NCBI RefSeq assembly: GCF_001544615.1
Contig: NZ_FCNV02000003.1
Coordinates: 372,001-436,000 of the forward strand
Source of the DNA: Caballeronia concitans
GTDB taxonomy: Bacteria > Pseudomonadota > Gammaproteobacteria > Burkholderiales > Burkholderiaceae
Direction of reading: 5' to 3'
DNA length: 64,000 bases
Of the stretch, positions 1 through 8,491 are shown in pieces. The position numbers were made by a program, and so were the translations under genes. Every line of letters starts with the position of its first letter. Positions within the stretch are counted from its first letter, which is position 1. The notes beneath the pieces were generated by a model. That model was not told the origin of the DNA and did no database searches. It saw nothing but the letters and a program-made list of their open reading frames with translations.

Positions 1-1706
1 ATCACGAGCGCATCGAGCGGCGACGTCCAGAACGATTCGACTGCATCGCGTGGCGAGTTGACCATCGGTTCGCCGCGCGTATTGAACGACGTGTTCACGA
101 GCACCGGCACACCCGTACGCGCCTTGAAAGCAGCAAGCAAGTCATAGTAGAGCGGATGCTGCGAGCGATTGACGGTCTGCACGCGCGCGGTGCCGTCGAT
201 ATGCGTGACGGCCGGGATGCGCGCCTTCATGTCCTCGCGCACATCGAACACGAAGAGCATGAACGGCGCGACGCGTGCATCGACGAACCAGTCGGCCGCG
301 TGCTCTTCCATCACGACGGGCGCGACGGGACGAAAGTCCTCGCGGTCCTTGATCTCGTTCAGGCGCGCCTGCATCGACGGATCGATCGGCGAAGCGAGAA
401 TCGAGCGTGCGCCCAATGCGCGCGGACCGAATTCCGTGCGTCCCTGATACCAGCCGATCACGCGGTTCGACGCAAGAATGTCGGCTGTTTCAGCGGCGAT
501 ATCGTTGAGCCGGCGATACGGCGTCTTCGACCACTTGAGGAAGTCCTCGATATCCTTCTCCCCATAGCACGGCCCGAGATACGCATGATTCATGTGCCAG
601 CGACGGCTCTTGTCGCCTTCCTTCACGCGTTGCTGATAGTCGGTCCAGAGCGCCGCGCCGAGCGCGGTGCCTGCATCGCCCGCTGCGGGCTGAACCCAGA
701 TGTCCTCGAAAGGACCGCGATCGCGAAGACGCGCATTCATCACGCAGTTGAGCGCGACGCCGCCCGCCATCGCAAGATGCTTGAGGCCCGTGCGCTCATG
801 GAGCCAGCGCGCGAGTTCCAGCGCAGTCTCTTCGAGAACGACTTGCAGCGAATGCGCGATGTCGTAGTGATGCTGCGTGAGCGGACCGCCGCGTTCGCGA
901 CGCGGACCGAAGCGTTCGACGAGACGCGGGGCATCGACGGTATAGCTGCCGTCATTGCGATACTTCACGATCTCGCGGAACTGATCGACATAAGCGGGCT
1001 TGCCGAACGATGCAAGGGCCATGACCTTGTACTCGTCCGACGAATGCAGGAAGCCGAGATAGTCCGTTACGGCTTCATAAAGCAAGCCGAGCGAATGAGG
1101 CAACTCCACTTGCTTCACGCGCTGATATTCGCCATCGACAAATTGACCGAGACTCGTGGTCACGCCTTCGCCGCGTCCATCCATCGTCAGCACGGCGGTG
1201 TTTTCATACGGCGCCGCGAGAAACGCGCTTGCTTCATGCGACAGATGATGATCGACGTTATGCCATTCGAAGCGCGGCGCGCGACCGCCGCTCACGAAAC
1301 GCTTCTTCAGATGATGCGGCGCGCCGTCGATCAACTGGCCGCGCGCATTGGCGATATAGCTCAGAAAGAGCGGATCCCACGGCGATTCCGAAGGGTTGCT
1401 GCTCACATGCTCCGACGGCATGAACGGCAGCGTGATGGTCGCCTTCGCCTGCTTCGGCATGCCGGAGAAGAGATGCGGATCGTACGAGTAGGCAATGTGA
1501 TCGACGTCCGCGAGTTCGATGCCCGCTTCTTTCAGGCAATAGTCGATGGCATCGAACGGAAGTTGCCACGTCGAGAAAGGCACGGGACGCTTTGCGTGCT
1601 TCACATGCGTGAAGCGCTCGTCTTCGGCCGCCGCGATCACGACGCCGTCGTGAACCAGCGCCGCGGCGCTGTCGTGATAGACCGCATTGATTCCGAGTGT
1701 GTACAT
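1..1706 (-). CDS. Carbamoyltransferase, NodU/CmcH family (3' end cut by window edge)
   Basis: The minus strand is open from an ATG at 1706 to the window edge, giving about 568 residues without a stop. The N-terminus (MYTLGINAVYHDSAAAL) is the ASKHA-fold start of the NodU family. A His-rich segment (HNVDHHLSHEASAF) near residue 150 and GGVALNCVMN near residue 310 match the carbamoyl-adenylate site, and the C-terminal domain carries GRTEFGPRALGARSI and VLVNTSFNTRGEP. The family transfers carbamoyl from carbamoyl phosphate, through an adenylate, to a sugar hydroxyl. It starts 12 nt after the GT9 gene, so it is very probably last or near last in the glycan operon. The acceptor sugar is unknown; a heptose-containing glycan is inferred from the neighbours. 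Confidence 0.9.
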   Translation of the reverse strand, partial: MYTLGINAVYHDSAAALVHDGVVIAAAEDERFTHVKHAKRPVPFSTWQLPFDAIDYCLKEAGIELADVDHIAYSYDPHLFSGMPKQAKATITLPFMPSEHVSSNPSESPWDPLFLSYIANARGQLIDGAPHHLKKRFVSGGRAPRFEWHNVDHHLSHEASAFLAAPYENTAVLTMDGRGEGVTTSLGQFVDGEYQRVKQVELPHSLGLLYEAVTDYLGFLHSSDEYKVMALASFGKPAYVDQFREIVKYRNDGSYTVDAPRLVERFGPRRERGGPLTQHHYDIAHSLQVVLEETALELARWLHERTGLKHLAMAGGVALNCVMNARLRDRGPFEDIWVQPAAGDAGTALGAALWTDYQQRVKEGDKSRRWHMNHAYLGPCYGEKDIEDFLKWSKTPYRRLNDIAAETADILASNRVIGWYQGRTEFGPRALGARSILASPIDPSMQARLNEIKDREDFRPVAPVVMEEHAADWFVDARVAPFMLFVFDVREDMKARIPAVTHIDGTARVQTVNRSQHPLYYDLLAAFKARTGVPVLVNTSFNTRGEPMVNSPRDAVESFWTSPLDALV

Positions 1707-1718
1707 AAGGCGCGTCTC

Positions 1719-2885
1719 TCAGGGTAATGTCAGATGAGCGGGATGATGTTCCGTGCGGGCATCGATGAGGGACAAGGCAGCGTCGACGACTTCATCGACA
1801 CTTACACCGAGCAGGCACGTGTGATGTCCTTCGGGACACACGCTGCGATAGCACCAGCGGCATGGCACATCGTGATAAAGCACGCGATGCGGCGTTTGCC
1901 ACGGCATGTGCTGCGGATTCGTGAGCGCATACAAGTCGACGACGGGCGTGCCCACCGCCGACGCGATATGCACCGGGCCGCTATTGTTCGACACGAGCAC
2001 GCGCGCTTCGTTGATGAGCGCCGCGAGTTCGCCGAGCTGCAGCGCGCCCGCAAGATTGACGATGCGCGCATCGCCCGCGCTGACCGCATCGCACAGCCCG
2101 GCTTCGCTTGCCGAGCCGGTGACGAGCACGGGCCATCCGGTGCGCGCGGCAAGCACGCGAGCGGCTTCTGAAAAGCGCGCCGGCGGATAGCGGCGCGATG
2201 CGGCGGTCGCGCCGGGATGCATGACGAAGTAGGGCGCGTGAAGGTCGATGCCGCGTTCATCGAGCTTGTGTTCGAGGGATGCTTCATCGGCTGCGCGCAA
2301 CGAAAAGCGCATGCGTGTATCGTTCGCAACGGCGCCCACGTTTGCAACGAGCGCAAGCTGCCGTTCCACTTCATGCCGCGTTCCATGCTGCGGCTCGCGC
2401 TCCGCAACCCAGTCGGTCAACAGGCCATACGGGTTTTCGCGGCAATGCGCGAGCCTTCGCGGAATGTTCGCGAGATGGCAAAGCATCGCGGCAGGCAACG
2501 GATTCTGGCTATACACGCTGAAGATGACGGCGGCATCGAAACCGAGCGATGCAAGACGGTCGCGCATGGCGAGATCGGCGGCGGCGTCGATCGGTTTCTC
2601 GTGCTTCACCCAAGGCGCGTGATACTCGATCACGTCATCGATATCGTCGATGAAACGCGCCGCCTGTGCGCCCGATCCCGATGCAAGCAAAGTCAGGTGC
2701 CGGCCCGGATACGCATGCTTGAGCGCATGCATCGCGGGCGTGGTCATCAACACGTCGCCAAGGTTATCGGGGCGAATGCACAATATGCGGCGCACGTCCT
2801 CGCCCCATACGCGTTGTGCAGCGGTAGCAGGCGCGCGTGCGTGCGCATCCGCGGGCTGGATCGTGACCGGAATTTCGCGCTTCAT
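1719..2885 (-). CDS. Glycosyltransferase family 9 (heptosyltransferase-like)
   Basis: 388 residues. The N-terminal domain opens with RILCIRPDNLGDVLMTTPA near residue 35, the GT9 signature seen in ADP-heptose:LPS heptosyltransferases. The C-terminal domain has FVMHPGATAASRRYPP and VSNNSGPVHIASAVGTPVVDLY, the nucleotide-sugar site. The ATG at 2885 overlaps the stop of the HAD gene by 4 nt (ATGA), which favours this start over one 8 codons upstream. Expected to act on the cytoplasmic face, adding a heptose or similar sugar to LPS core or another glycan; the neighbouring GmhB-like phosphatase supports heptose. A C-terminal Cys cluster (CRWCYRSVC) is common in this subfamily. Confidence 0.88.
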   Translation of the reverse strand: MKREIPVTIQPADAHARAPATAAQRVWGEDVRRILCIRPDNLGDVLMTTPAMHALKHAYPGRHLTLLASGSGAQAARFIDDIDDVIEYHAPWVKHEKPIDAAADLAMRDRLASLGFDAAVIFSVYSQNPLPAAMLCHLANIPRRLAHCRENPYGLLTDWVAEREPQHGTRHEVERQLALVANVGAVANDTRMRFSLRAADEASLEHKLDERGIDLHAPYFVMHPGATAASRRYPPARFSEAARVLAARTGWPVLVTGSASEAGLCDAVSAGDARIVNLAGALQLGELAALINEARVLVSNNSGPVHIASAVGTPVVDLYALTNPQHMPWQTPHRVLYHDVPCRWCYRSVCPEGHHTCLLGVSVDEVVDAALSLIDARTEHHPAHLTLP

Positions 2886-3460
2886 GTCGCGAGCTCCGTT
2901 GCCTGCCACGATCGTTCGATGATGCGCGCGGCGTCGAACATGTCCTTCGCGATGGCATCGGGTTCACGCAGCGGACCGCGCTGCCACACCGTCTCATTGC
3001 CGTTATCGATGAGCACGGCACGGCAGCCCGCGCGATGTCCCGCTTCGATGTCGTCGAGAATATCGCCGACGAACCAGCTTCGTTCGAGATCCAGACCGTG
3101 CTCACGCGCCGCGCGCTGGATCATGCCGGGTGCAGGCTTGCGGCAATCGCAAGTGAGCGCAAAGCGCCGCACCGTTCCTTGCGGATGATGCGGGCACCAG
3201 TACACGGCCGCGATCTTCGCACCCGCTTCGGCCGCGAGTTCATGCAGCTTGCGTTCGACATCTGCAAGCGCGGATTCATCGAACTTGCCGAGCGCGACAC
3301 CGCTTTGATTGCTGATCACGATAATCGGCACGTTCATGCGCGCGAATGCAACCAGTGCATCGAATGCGCCGGGCGCGAGGCGCATCTTGTGCGGATCGAC
3401 GTTATAAGGCACGTCGTCGAGCAGCGTGCCGTCCTTGTCGAGAAAAACAGCAGGCTTCAT
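2882..3460 (-). CDS. HAD-IIIA phosphatase, GmhB-like (heptose 1,7-bisphosphate phosphatase)
   Basis: 192 residues, beginning MKPAVFLDKDGTLLDD with the HAD nucleophile in DKDGT. Motif II is VISNQSG, and the family zinc loop is present (CPHHPQG followed by CDCRKP). Motif IV is GDILDDIEAG. In the ADP-heptose pathway GmhB removes the C7 phosphate of D-glycero-manno-heptose 1,7-bisphosphate. ATGA overlaps link it to both the GT4 gene upstream and the GT9 gene downstream, so the three are translationally coupled. A longer in-frame opening reaching upstream is only the antisense of the GT4 gene. Histidinol-phosphatase activity is the alternative in this fold, but the context favours heptose. Confidence 0.88.
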   Translation of the reverse strand: MKPAVFLDKDGTLLDDVPYNVDPHKMRLAPGAFDALVAFARMNVPIIVISNQSGVALGKFDESALADVERKLHELAAEAGAKIAAVYWCPHHPQGTVRRFALTCDCRKPAPGMIQRAAREHGLDLERSWFVGDILDDIEAGHRAGCRAVLIDNGNETVWQRGPLREPDAIAKDMFDAARIIERSWQATELAT

Positions 3461-4746
3461 GCGCTCGCGCCGCCATATGCCGCGCGGCCGCTGCGGACTG
3501 CCGCTGCGGTATCCACGCCGGCCACGCGTGCATAGACCTGTTCGAGCGACTGCGCGACGCTCGCCCACGTGAACATGGCGCGTGCGCGTTCGAGTCCCGC
3601 CACGCCCATGCGTTCGGCGAGCGCCGGATCGCGTTTGATGATCGCGAGTGCATCGGCGAGCGCAGCGGGGTCTTTCGGCGGCACGAGCAGGCCGGTTTCG
3701 CGGTGCGCCACCGAATAGCGAATGCCGCCTACGTCCGCACCGATCACGGGCCGGCCGCACGCCATCGCTTCGAGCGGCGTGATGCCGAACGGCTCGTACC
3801 ACGGCGTCGTGACGAACACGTCGGCGGCGTTATAGAAGATCTTGAGGCGCTGGCGTCCATGACGGCCGAGGAAGTTGACCTTGTCGCTTACTTGGGACTC
3901 CGTAGCAATTCCGCGCAGTCGTCCGATTTCCGGCGTCGCGATTTCATTTGCTTCGTCGGAGTTGCCGCCGATCACATAGAGATGCGCATCTTCGTTCAGT
4001 TCGCGATTGCAGATGCCGATGCCCCGCACCACGTTATCGATGCCTTTGCGCGGCACCATGCGCCCGAGCTGGAGCACGATGAAGCGGTCTTGCGGCCAGC
4101 CGAGACGCTCGCGCGCATCTGCCTTCTTCATCGGATGAAATTCGGTGCTGTCGAAACCGCACGGCACGAGATCGATGCGCGCAGGGTCCGCATGATAGAG
4201 CGAGAGAAGATCGGCTTCGTCTTGCGGGCATTCCGCGATCACCGAGTCCGATTCGCGCACGAGCGCGTCTTCGATATCGAAGCGTTCATCGGGAAAGCCG
4301 TCGCCCGCGCCCTGATGAATGCGGCGCACGCGGCCGAGCGCATGAAACGTCGTGACGAGCGGCGTGCCGAGCGCTTCCTTGATGCGCATGCCCACGAGTC
4401 CCGACATGAAGAAGTTCGCATGCACGACGTGATAAGGCGTCGCCTGCTTCCTGAAGTAGCCGATCATGAAGCGCGCGAACTCGTCCATGTGCGGCAGAAG
4501 CTGCTCTTTGGGCAACTGCACCGGCGGACCAGCAGGAACGTTGATCACACGGATGTTCTGAATGCCTTCGAAGCGCGACACGAGCGGCAACAGGGAACGG
4601 TCGCGGCGCGTGAAGACATCCACTTCGTGGCCGTTGCGCGCGAGGTGCCGCGCCACATGCGCGACATAGATGTTCTGGCCGCCGCTATCGACGCCGCCTG
4701 CCACCGCAAGAGGCGACGCATGCTCACTAATAAGTGCGATCTTCAC
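3457..4746 (-). CDS. Glycosyltransferase family 4 (GT-B), sucrose-phosphate-synthase-like
   Basis: 429 residues from a GTG at 4746. The GTG follows AAGGGG with 8-nt spacing, and the protein then starts directly with the beta-strand KIALISEHASPL. The N-terminal site GGVDSGGQNIYV resembles sucrose synthase or sucrose-phosphate synthase relatives. The C-terminal GT4 site is PWYEPFGITPLEAMACG, with the retaining-enzyme E-x7-E pattern. Its stop overlaps the HAD start (ATGA). A sigma-54-like promoter lies 94 nt upstream (4840-4854), so this gene may start its own transcript. The donor and acceptor cannot be named from sequence. Confidence 0.88.
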   Translation of the reverse strand: MKIALISEHASPLAVAGGVDSGGQNIYVAHVARHLARNGHEVDVFTRRDRSLLPLVSRFEGIQNIRVINVPAGPPVQLPKEQLLPHMDEFARFMIGYFRKQATPYHVVHANFFMSGLVGMRIKEALGTPLVTTFHALGRVRRIHQGAGDGFPDERFDIEDALVRESDSVIAECPQDEADLLSLYHADPARIDLVPCGFDSTEFHPMKKADARERLGWPQDRFIVLQLGRMVPRKGIDNVVRGIGICNRELNEDAHLYVIGGNSDEANEIATPEIGRLRGIATESQVSDKVNFLGRHGRQRLKIFYNAADVFVTTPWYEPFGITPLEAMACGRPVIGADVGGIRYSVAHRETGLLVPPKDPAALADALAIIKRDPALAERMGVAGLERARAMFTWASVAQSLEQVYARVAGVDTAAAVRSGRAAYGGASA

Positions 4747-4839
4747 GTGATGGCCCCTTGATACGCGTTGTTCGAGGTGTGCTCCGAAGCGTTCGCGGCC
4801 CACGGGTTGCGCGCAGGCTTCGAGCATCTTGCTGGGTGA

Positions 4840-4854
4840 GCATTCGTTGTGCCA
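4840..4854 (-). promoter_or_regulatory. Sigma-54 type -24/-12 promoter before the GT4-HAD-GT9-carbamoyltransferase unit
   Basis: The minus strand reads TGGCACAACGAATGC: a perfect TGGCAC -24 box, then 5 nt, then ATGC (consensus TTGC). The GG and GC doublets have the required 10-nt gap. It resembles the site before the double-glycine peptide genes (TGGCACACCTCATGC). Transcription would start near 4828, about 80 nt before the GTG. The match was seen by eye and not scored against a background. Confidence 0.55.
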
Positions 4855-4981
4855 CGCTCGCGAAAATGCGCAGGATCGTTTGTTCGTTGGTAGACGAAAG
4901 CAATTTCGTTAAAACGCTTCGCACTCGACGAGGCGCTTTTACATGGTGCTTGTAGTTGTGTGGAATTAAGCGTGACCGTGC

Positions 4982-5902
4982 TTAACGGCTTTCGCGACGG
5001 CGGTCGTCATCGCGAACGATCGCACGCATCATCTGGACATGACGGCCTACCACGCGACGTCGCGTGAGCGCCCACGGCAGGCCGCGCAGCAGTTGCGCGG
5101 CGTCGTTCAGCAGCGTGCGTTCGCGATGCATCACGCCGAGCGCACGCACCGTCGAGCCGATGGCTTCGCGCAAGGGCAAACGCAGCCATGCAACCCATGC
5201 GGCGTTACGCGCGAGCAGACGCCGGCGCAGCGCGCTGTCGCGTATGGGTGAGGGATGGTGATGAAGCACGAGTTCATCGGCATAGACAAGTGCGTGGCCA
5301 TGATCGAGCATGTCGAGCGCGAGCAACGACTCCTCACCGCCGATGAACAGCCGTGGCTCATAGCCGCCCATCGCTTTGAAAACGGTCGTGCGAAACACGC
5401 TTGCGCCCGCCATGTATCCGACGAGCGACGGCCCCGGCAAGCCGCGCGCGCCAAGCGGACTCGCGCGCATGCGTTCGCAGGTTTCGTCGGCATCGCCATC
5501 TTCGCCGACGACCACGCGCGCGCTCAGCACCGCGACGCGTGGAGACGCATCGAGAATCTCGGCTGCGCGCGTGAGCGAGCCCGCGCCCCACCAAGTATCG
5601 TCATCGCAGAAGGCGACGTACTCGGTCCGCACTTTGTCCACGCCAAGATTGCGGCCCGCCGCGCCCATGTTCGACGGCGCGACGACCAGTTCCACGAACG
5701 GAAACGCTTGCGTGATACGTTCCGCCGTATCGTCGGTCGATGCATTGTCGACCACGATGATCTCGACGCGGTCCGGCAATGCCGTGAGGCGCGCGAGCGT
5801 GTCGAGCACTTGTTCGGCGCGGTTATAGGTGAGCACGACCACGCTCACGCGCGCGTCGCATTGCGCCGCGTGAGATGTCGATGCTTTCGGCAACGCGCTC
5901 AT
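4982..5902 (-). CDS. Glycosyltransferase family 2 (GT-A)
   Basis: 306 residues. The N-terminal GT-A domain has VSVVVLTYNRAEQVLDTL near residue 20, VDNASTDDT, and the metal-binding acidic run FCDDDTWW near residue 98. The acceptor-side motif GGEESLLALDM lies near residue 195. Related proteins include rhamnosyl- and other transferases of O-antigen or exopolysaccharide. The ATG at 5902 overlaps the PIG-L stop (ATGA). A 235-nt gap follows before the GT4 gene, so PIG-L and GT2 form one unit and GT4 onward may be a second with its own promoter. Confidence 0.88.
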   Translation of the reverse strand: MSALPKASTSHAAQCDARVSVVVLTYNRAEQVLDTLARLTALPDRVEIIVVDNASTDDTAERITQAFPFVELVVAPSNMGAAGRNLGVDKVRTEYVAFCDDDTWWGAGSLTRAAEILDASPRVAVLSARVVVGEDGDADETCERMRASPLGARGLPGPSLVGYMAGASVFRTTVFKAMGGYEPRLFIGGEESLLALDMLDHGHALVYADELVLHHHPSPIRDSALRRRLLARNAAWVAWLRLPLREAIGSTVRALGVMHRERTLLNDAAQLLRGLPWALTRRRVVGRHVQMMRAIVRDDDRRRESR

Positions 5903-6618
5903 CGCCGATCCTCTGCGGGCGCAAGCGTCCAGAAGCGCTCGGGCAGGAAGACGTCCGCATAGCCGTTATCGCCGAAGGCCTTCAGTTGGCTCGAATACGC
6001 AGCGACGGCTTCGCGCTTCTTCGCATCGCGGCGTTGCTGTTCGGCGGGCGCGGGAAGCGGCGGATTGAACGGCGTCGCCTCGATGCCGCGTTGGAGCAGA
6101 TCGGCGAGACGCTGTTGCACGACGCCCGGTATCGCGCGATATAACCCTTCCTCGTACCCGAAGCATGTCAGCGTGGGATGCGCGAGCCACGCATCGCACG
6201 CGCCTTCATGCACGAGTATGTGGTCCGAATGAAAGAGACCGAGGGGCATCAACAACGCATCCGGGCGATGCTCGTCGATGGCGTCGATCAATGCACGCGC
6301 GATCGTTTCGCGAGTCGGTTTCGCGGACGCGGGCGAGTAAGGGATGTACTGCGAGTCCAGCAGGCCGAGATGAAACGGCTTGGCGCCCAGCACGCCGAGC
6401 GCGCGCTTGTCTTCTTCGATGCGCGCGTTCATCGCGTCGAATGCGCTCGAGAAGCCGCATCGGCCGTCCCACTCGGTCGCCGCGTCTTCAGCGGGGCGCG
6501 CCGTGAACACGGTGCAAACGCGCGCATCCGATGCGCTGACGATAGCCGCGCCGCAGCCGAACACGGCGTCGTCGAGATGAGGGGAAATCACCAGAAGTCT
6601 GGACGTGGCGTCGAACAT
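5899..6618 (-). CDS. PIG-L/LmbE family deacetylase
   Basis: 239 residues from the ATG at 6618. The zinc site is clear: SPHLDDAVFGCG near residue 12 and HSDHILVHEGACDAW near residue 128. The family removes acetyl groups from N-acetylglucosamine-type sugars or conjugates. A TTG at 6684 would add 22 residues but has no ribosome binding site, and the conserved fold starts right after the ATG, so I chose 6618. Coupling to the GT2 gene implies that it trims a sugar used in the same glycan. The substrate is unknown. Confidence 0.85.
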   Translation of the reverse strand: MFDATSRLLVISPHLDDAVFGCGAAIVSASDARVCTVFTARPAEDAATEWDGRCGFSSAFDAMNARIEEDKRALGVLGAKPFHLGLLDSQYIPYSPASAKPTRETIARALIDAIDEHRPDALLMPLGLFHSDHILVHEGACDAWLAHPTLTCFGYEEGLYRAIPGVVQQRLADLLQRGIEATPFNPPLPAPAEQQRRDAKKREAVAAYSSQLKAFGDNGYADVFLPERFWTLAPAEDRR

Positions 6619-6696
6619 GAGCGAGCGTCGAGTGGAGAACGGCTCGTCGACGCGCAAATAACGGGCCACGTCCGCGTGGCGCAAGAGCGAGCCGCG

Positions 6697-7700
6697 CTAG
6701 AAGCGCATGCCGACGCCCGCCGCGATGATGTCCGCGTCACGGTCGTAACGCGTCACCATGCGATTCCACGTGAGGCGCGCAAGCCAGCGGTTCGTGAAGC
6801 GATAGCTCGCCGATAACGATACGAGCCCTGAGAAGCGTCCGTCGCCGGTGCGGTTTTGCGGCAGGTCGTCGTTCTGTGTGATGGACAAATATGGGCCCGC
6901 GCCGACGCCTAGCGTGAGACGGTCATCGAAGAACGCGCGCGTGGCCCAGAGTTGCGCGGCGACGCCATCGCGGCGCGACTGCACGTGTCCGCCTTCATGC
7001 AGATATGACGCGGTGAAATCCACATAGCGCCACAGGCCGCGCCGATACTCCACGCCCGTCGCCAGATTCGTTTCCGAGTCGAGGCTATTGAGCACGGTGG
7101 TGCCGAGCATCACCGTGACTTCGTTGCCGGTGACGTTGGCGGTGCGGGACGGCGCGCTATTCCGCGGGCCGTGTCCATTCGGCGCATCGAGCTGATAGCC
7201 GATGCCGAAGAGCAGCGCCGTGGTGTCCGGACCGCCGAACGCCTGTACGCGATTGAGCCGCATCTGTGCGATCCAGCGGTTATCGAAGTAATACGCGGCG
7301 CGCAGTGTGAACATCGCGCCCCAGCCGTGCGTGTTCGAATAATTACCGCCGGCTTCCGCCTGGCTCGTATCGAAGTAACGATACGGCCCCGCGCCCGCCG
7401 ACAGTTCCAGCCGGTCGTCCATGAGCGGCATGCGGCCCCACAACTGCGCGGATTGTCCATCGCGATGATGGTTCGGATATGGCCTTCGTTGACCCACGAG
7501 AAGCTCCACGCGGCGTAAGGACCGAGCCCTTCGCGATAATCCGCTTCCCATGAGTATGTGTTCTGGCTGCCGGTCTTGAGCGGGCCGGCGAGTATCGAGA
7601 ATTCCTGCGCCTGCGCACTTCTTGCCATGACGGCCAGCGAGATGCAGGCAATTGCGAGCGCGGCGGCTTTACGTTGTCGTTGTTTCGGAATGTGAGTCAT
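6697..7700 (-). pseudogene. Outer-membrane beta-barrel-like protein, frameshifted in its first half
   Basis: The ATG at 7700 begins a clear signal peptide (ALAIACISLAVMARSAQAQ). The reading frame runs through SWVNEGHI and then fails near 7475. The rest, in another frame (NHHRDGQSAQLWGRM onward), continues to a stop at 6697 and ends in a beta-barrel-type C-terminal Phe (AAGVGMRF). The product has two similar halves. SWVNEGH, HRDGQSAQLW and DDRLELSAGAGPY in half one match SYLHEGGH, SRRDGVAAQLW and DDRLTLGVGAGPY in half two. That parallel places the shift: one base appears missing after GGCCATAT. It could be a real pseudogene or a sequencing error. I do not recognise the exact family. Confidence 0.7.
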
Positions 7701-7947
7701 CGCGCATGAATTTGAGGCGGGCGTTCTGCGTTTCGTCCTGGACGGCCCGCCGAGAATATCGTCTAAATGCGAATCATGCACTATCGGTCGCGCCGAATGT
7801 TCGTCGACGCACGGGCGAATTCCGCGAACCGCGCTACAAATGAGGCACGGGATTCTGCTTGTTTCAACCACGCACACGCCGGTCTTCCGACGCGCTGCCT
7901 GCGTGAATGACTGCATGGTCCGGCCATTTAACGTAGCGAGGTCAGCA

Positions 7948-8184
7948 ATGGACTGCATTCCAGTCGATTACCAGGGCGCTGAATTGTCGGCGGTCGTCGT
8001 GCATGCGGCGGGCGAGTTCGTATCGACCGTGCTGATCGAGCGGCCCGGAGGCGTGCGTCGCGCGGTCGGGCCATTTCGTCCCTTCGCGACGGCGCGTGCA
8101 GCGGAGCAGTTCGCCATCCAGTATGCAAAGGATGTGCTGGACGGCCGTCATGTGGCGACGGAACCGCGGACGGTGGCGGGGTAA
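7948..8184 (+). CDS. Small hypothetical protein (78 aa)
   Basis: Starts at an ATG preceded by GCGAGG with 7-nt spacing. A longer reading from 7840 lacks a ribosome binding site. The product begins MDCIPVDYQGAELSAVVVHA and reads as an alternating strand/helix fold: a beta-hairpin-like region (FVSTVLIERPGGVRRAVGPF) then a helix (ARAAEQFAIQYAKDVLDG). No signal peptide or membrane segment. Small cytoplasmic proteins of this shape occur in Burkholderia relatives without known function. It does not share a transcript with the divergent barrel gene. Confidence 0.65.
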   Translation: MDCIPVDYQGAELSAVVVHAAGEFVSTVLIERPGGVRRAVGPFRPFATARAAEQFAIQYAKDVLDGRHVATEPRTVAG

Positions 8185-8201
8185 GTGCAGCCGGTCGGGC
8201 G

Positions 8202-8423
8202 TCAGCCGTGCGCGCGGCATAGGGACGTATCGAGCCGTGCGATCAGCACCGCAGTCGAGCACGCGCCGCTTCGCGCACCGAACGGCGCGGCGAATTCGCC
8301 AGCTGAATCGATCAGCGTGCGGTAGTGCTCGCTCGCATCGGCCGCCGTTCCCGGTGCGACGATCCGCAGTGGGTGCGGGTCGTCAAAACGCGTTGACGGA
8401 CGCTCCTCCTTCGCCTGACGCAA
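8202..8423 (-). CDS. Possible small protein (up to 73 aa), weak
   Basis: An open frame with GC-rich third positions ends at 8202, convergent with the 78-aa gene. The only start giving full length is a TTG at 8423 without a clear ribosome binding site. The product is mildly hydrophobic at its C-terminus (STAVLIARLDTSLC). It fills most of the 8185-8491 gap. It may be a real small gene with a later start, or chance. I see no known domain. Confidence 0.3.
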   Translation of the reverse strand: MRQAKEERPSTRFDDPHPLRIVAPGTAADASEHYRTLIDSAGEFAAPFGARSGACSTAVLIARLDTSLCRAHG

Positions 8424-8491
8424 TAATTTGCAAGTCGACTGACGGTCACGGATAAGCTAGGCGCCCTTGCACGTTCGCTTGCTGATCCGAC

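Noticed and set aside
156-1727. Long plus-strand open frame opposite the carbamoyltransferase
   Set aside because: Arg/His-rich product with no fold or motif, exactly antisense to a clear carbamoyltransferase. Typical GC-rich shadow frame.
3346-4761. 471-codon plus-strand frame
   Set aside because: Antisense of the GT4 gene; unnatural His/Arg/Glu composition and no ribosome binding site.
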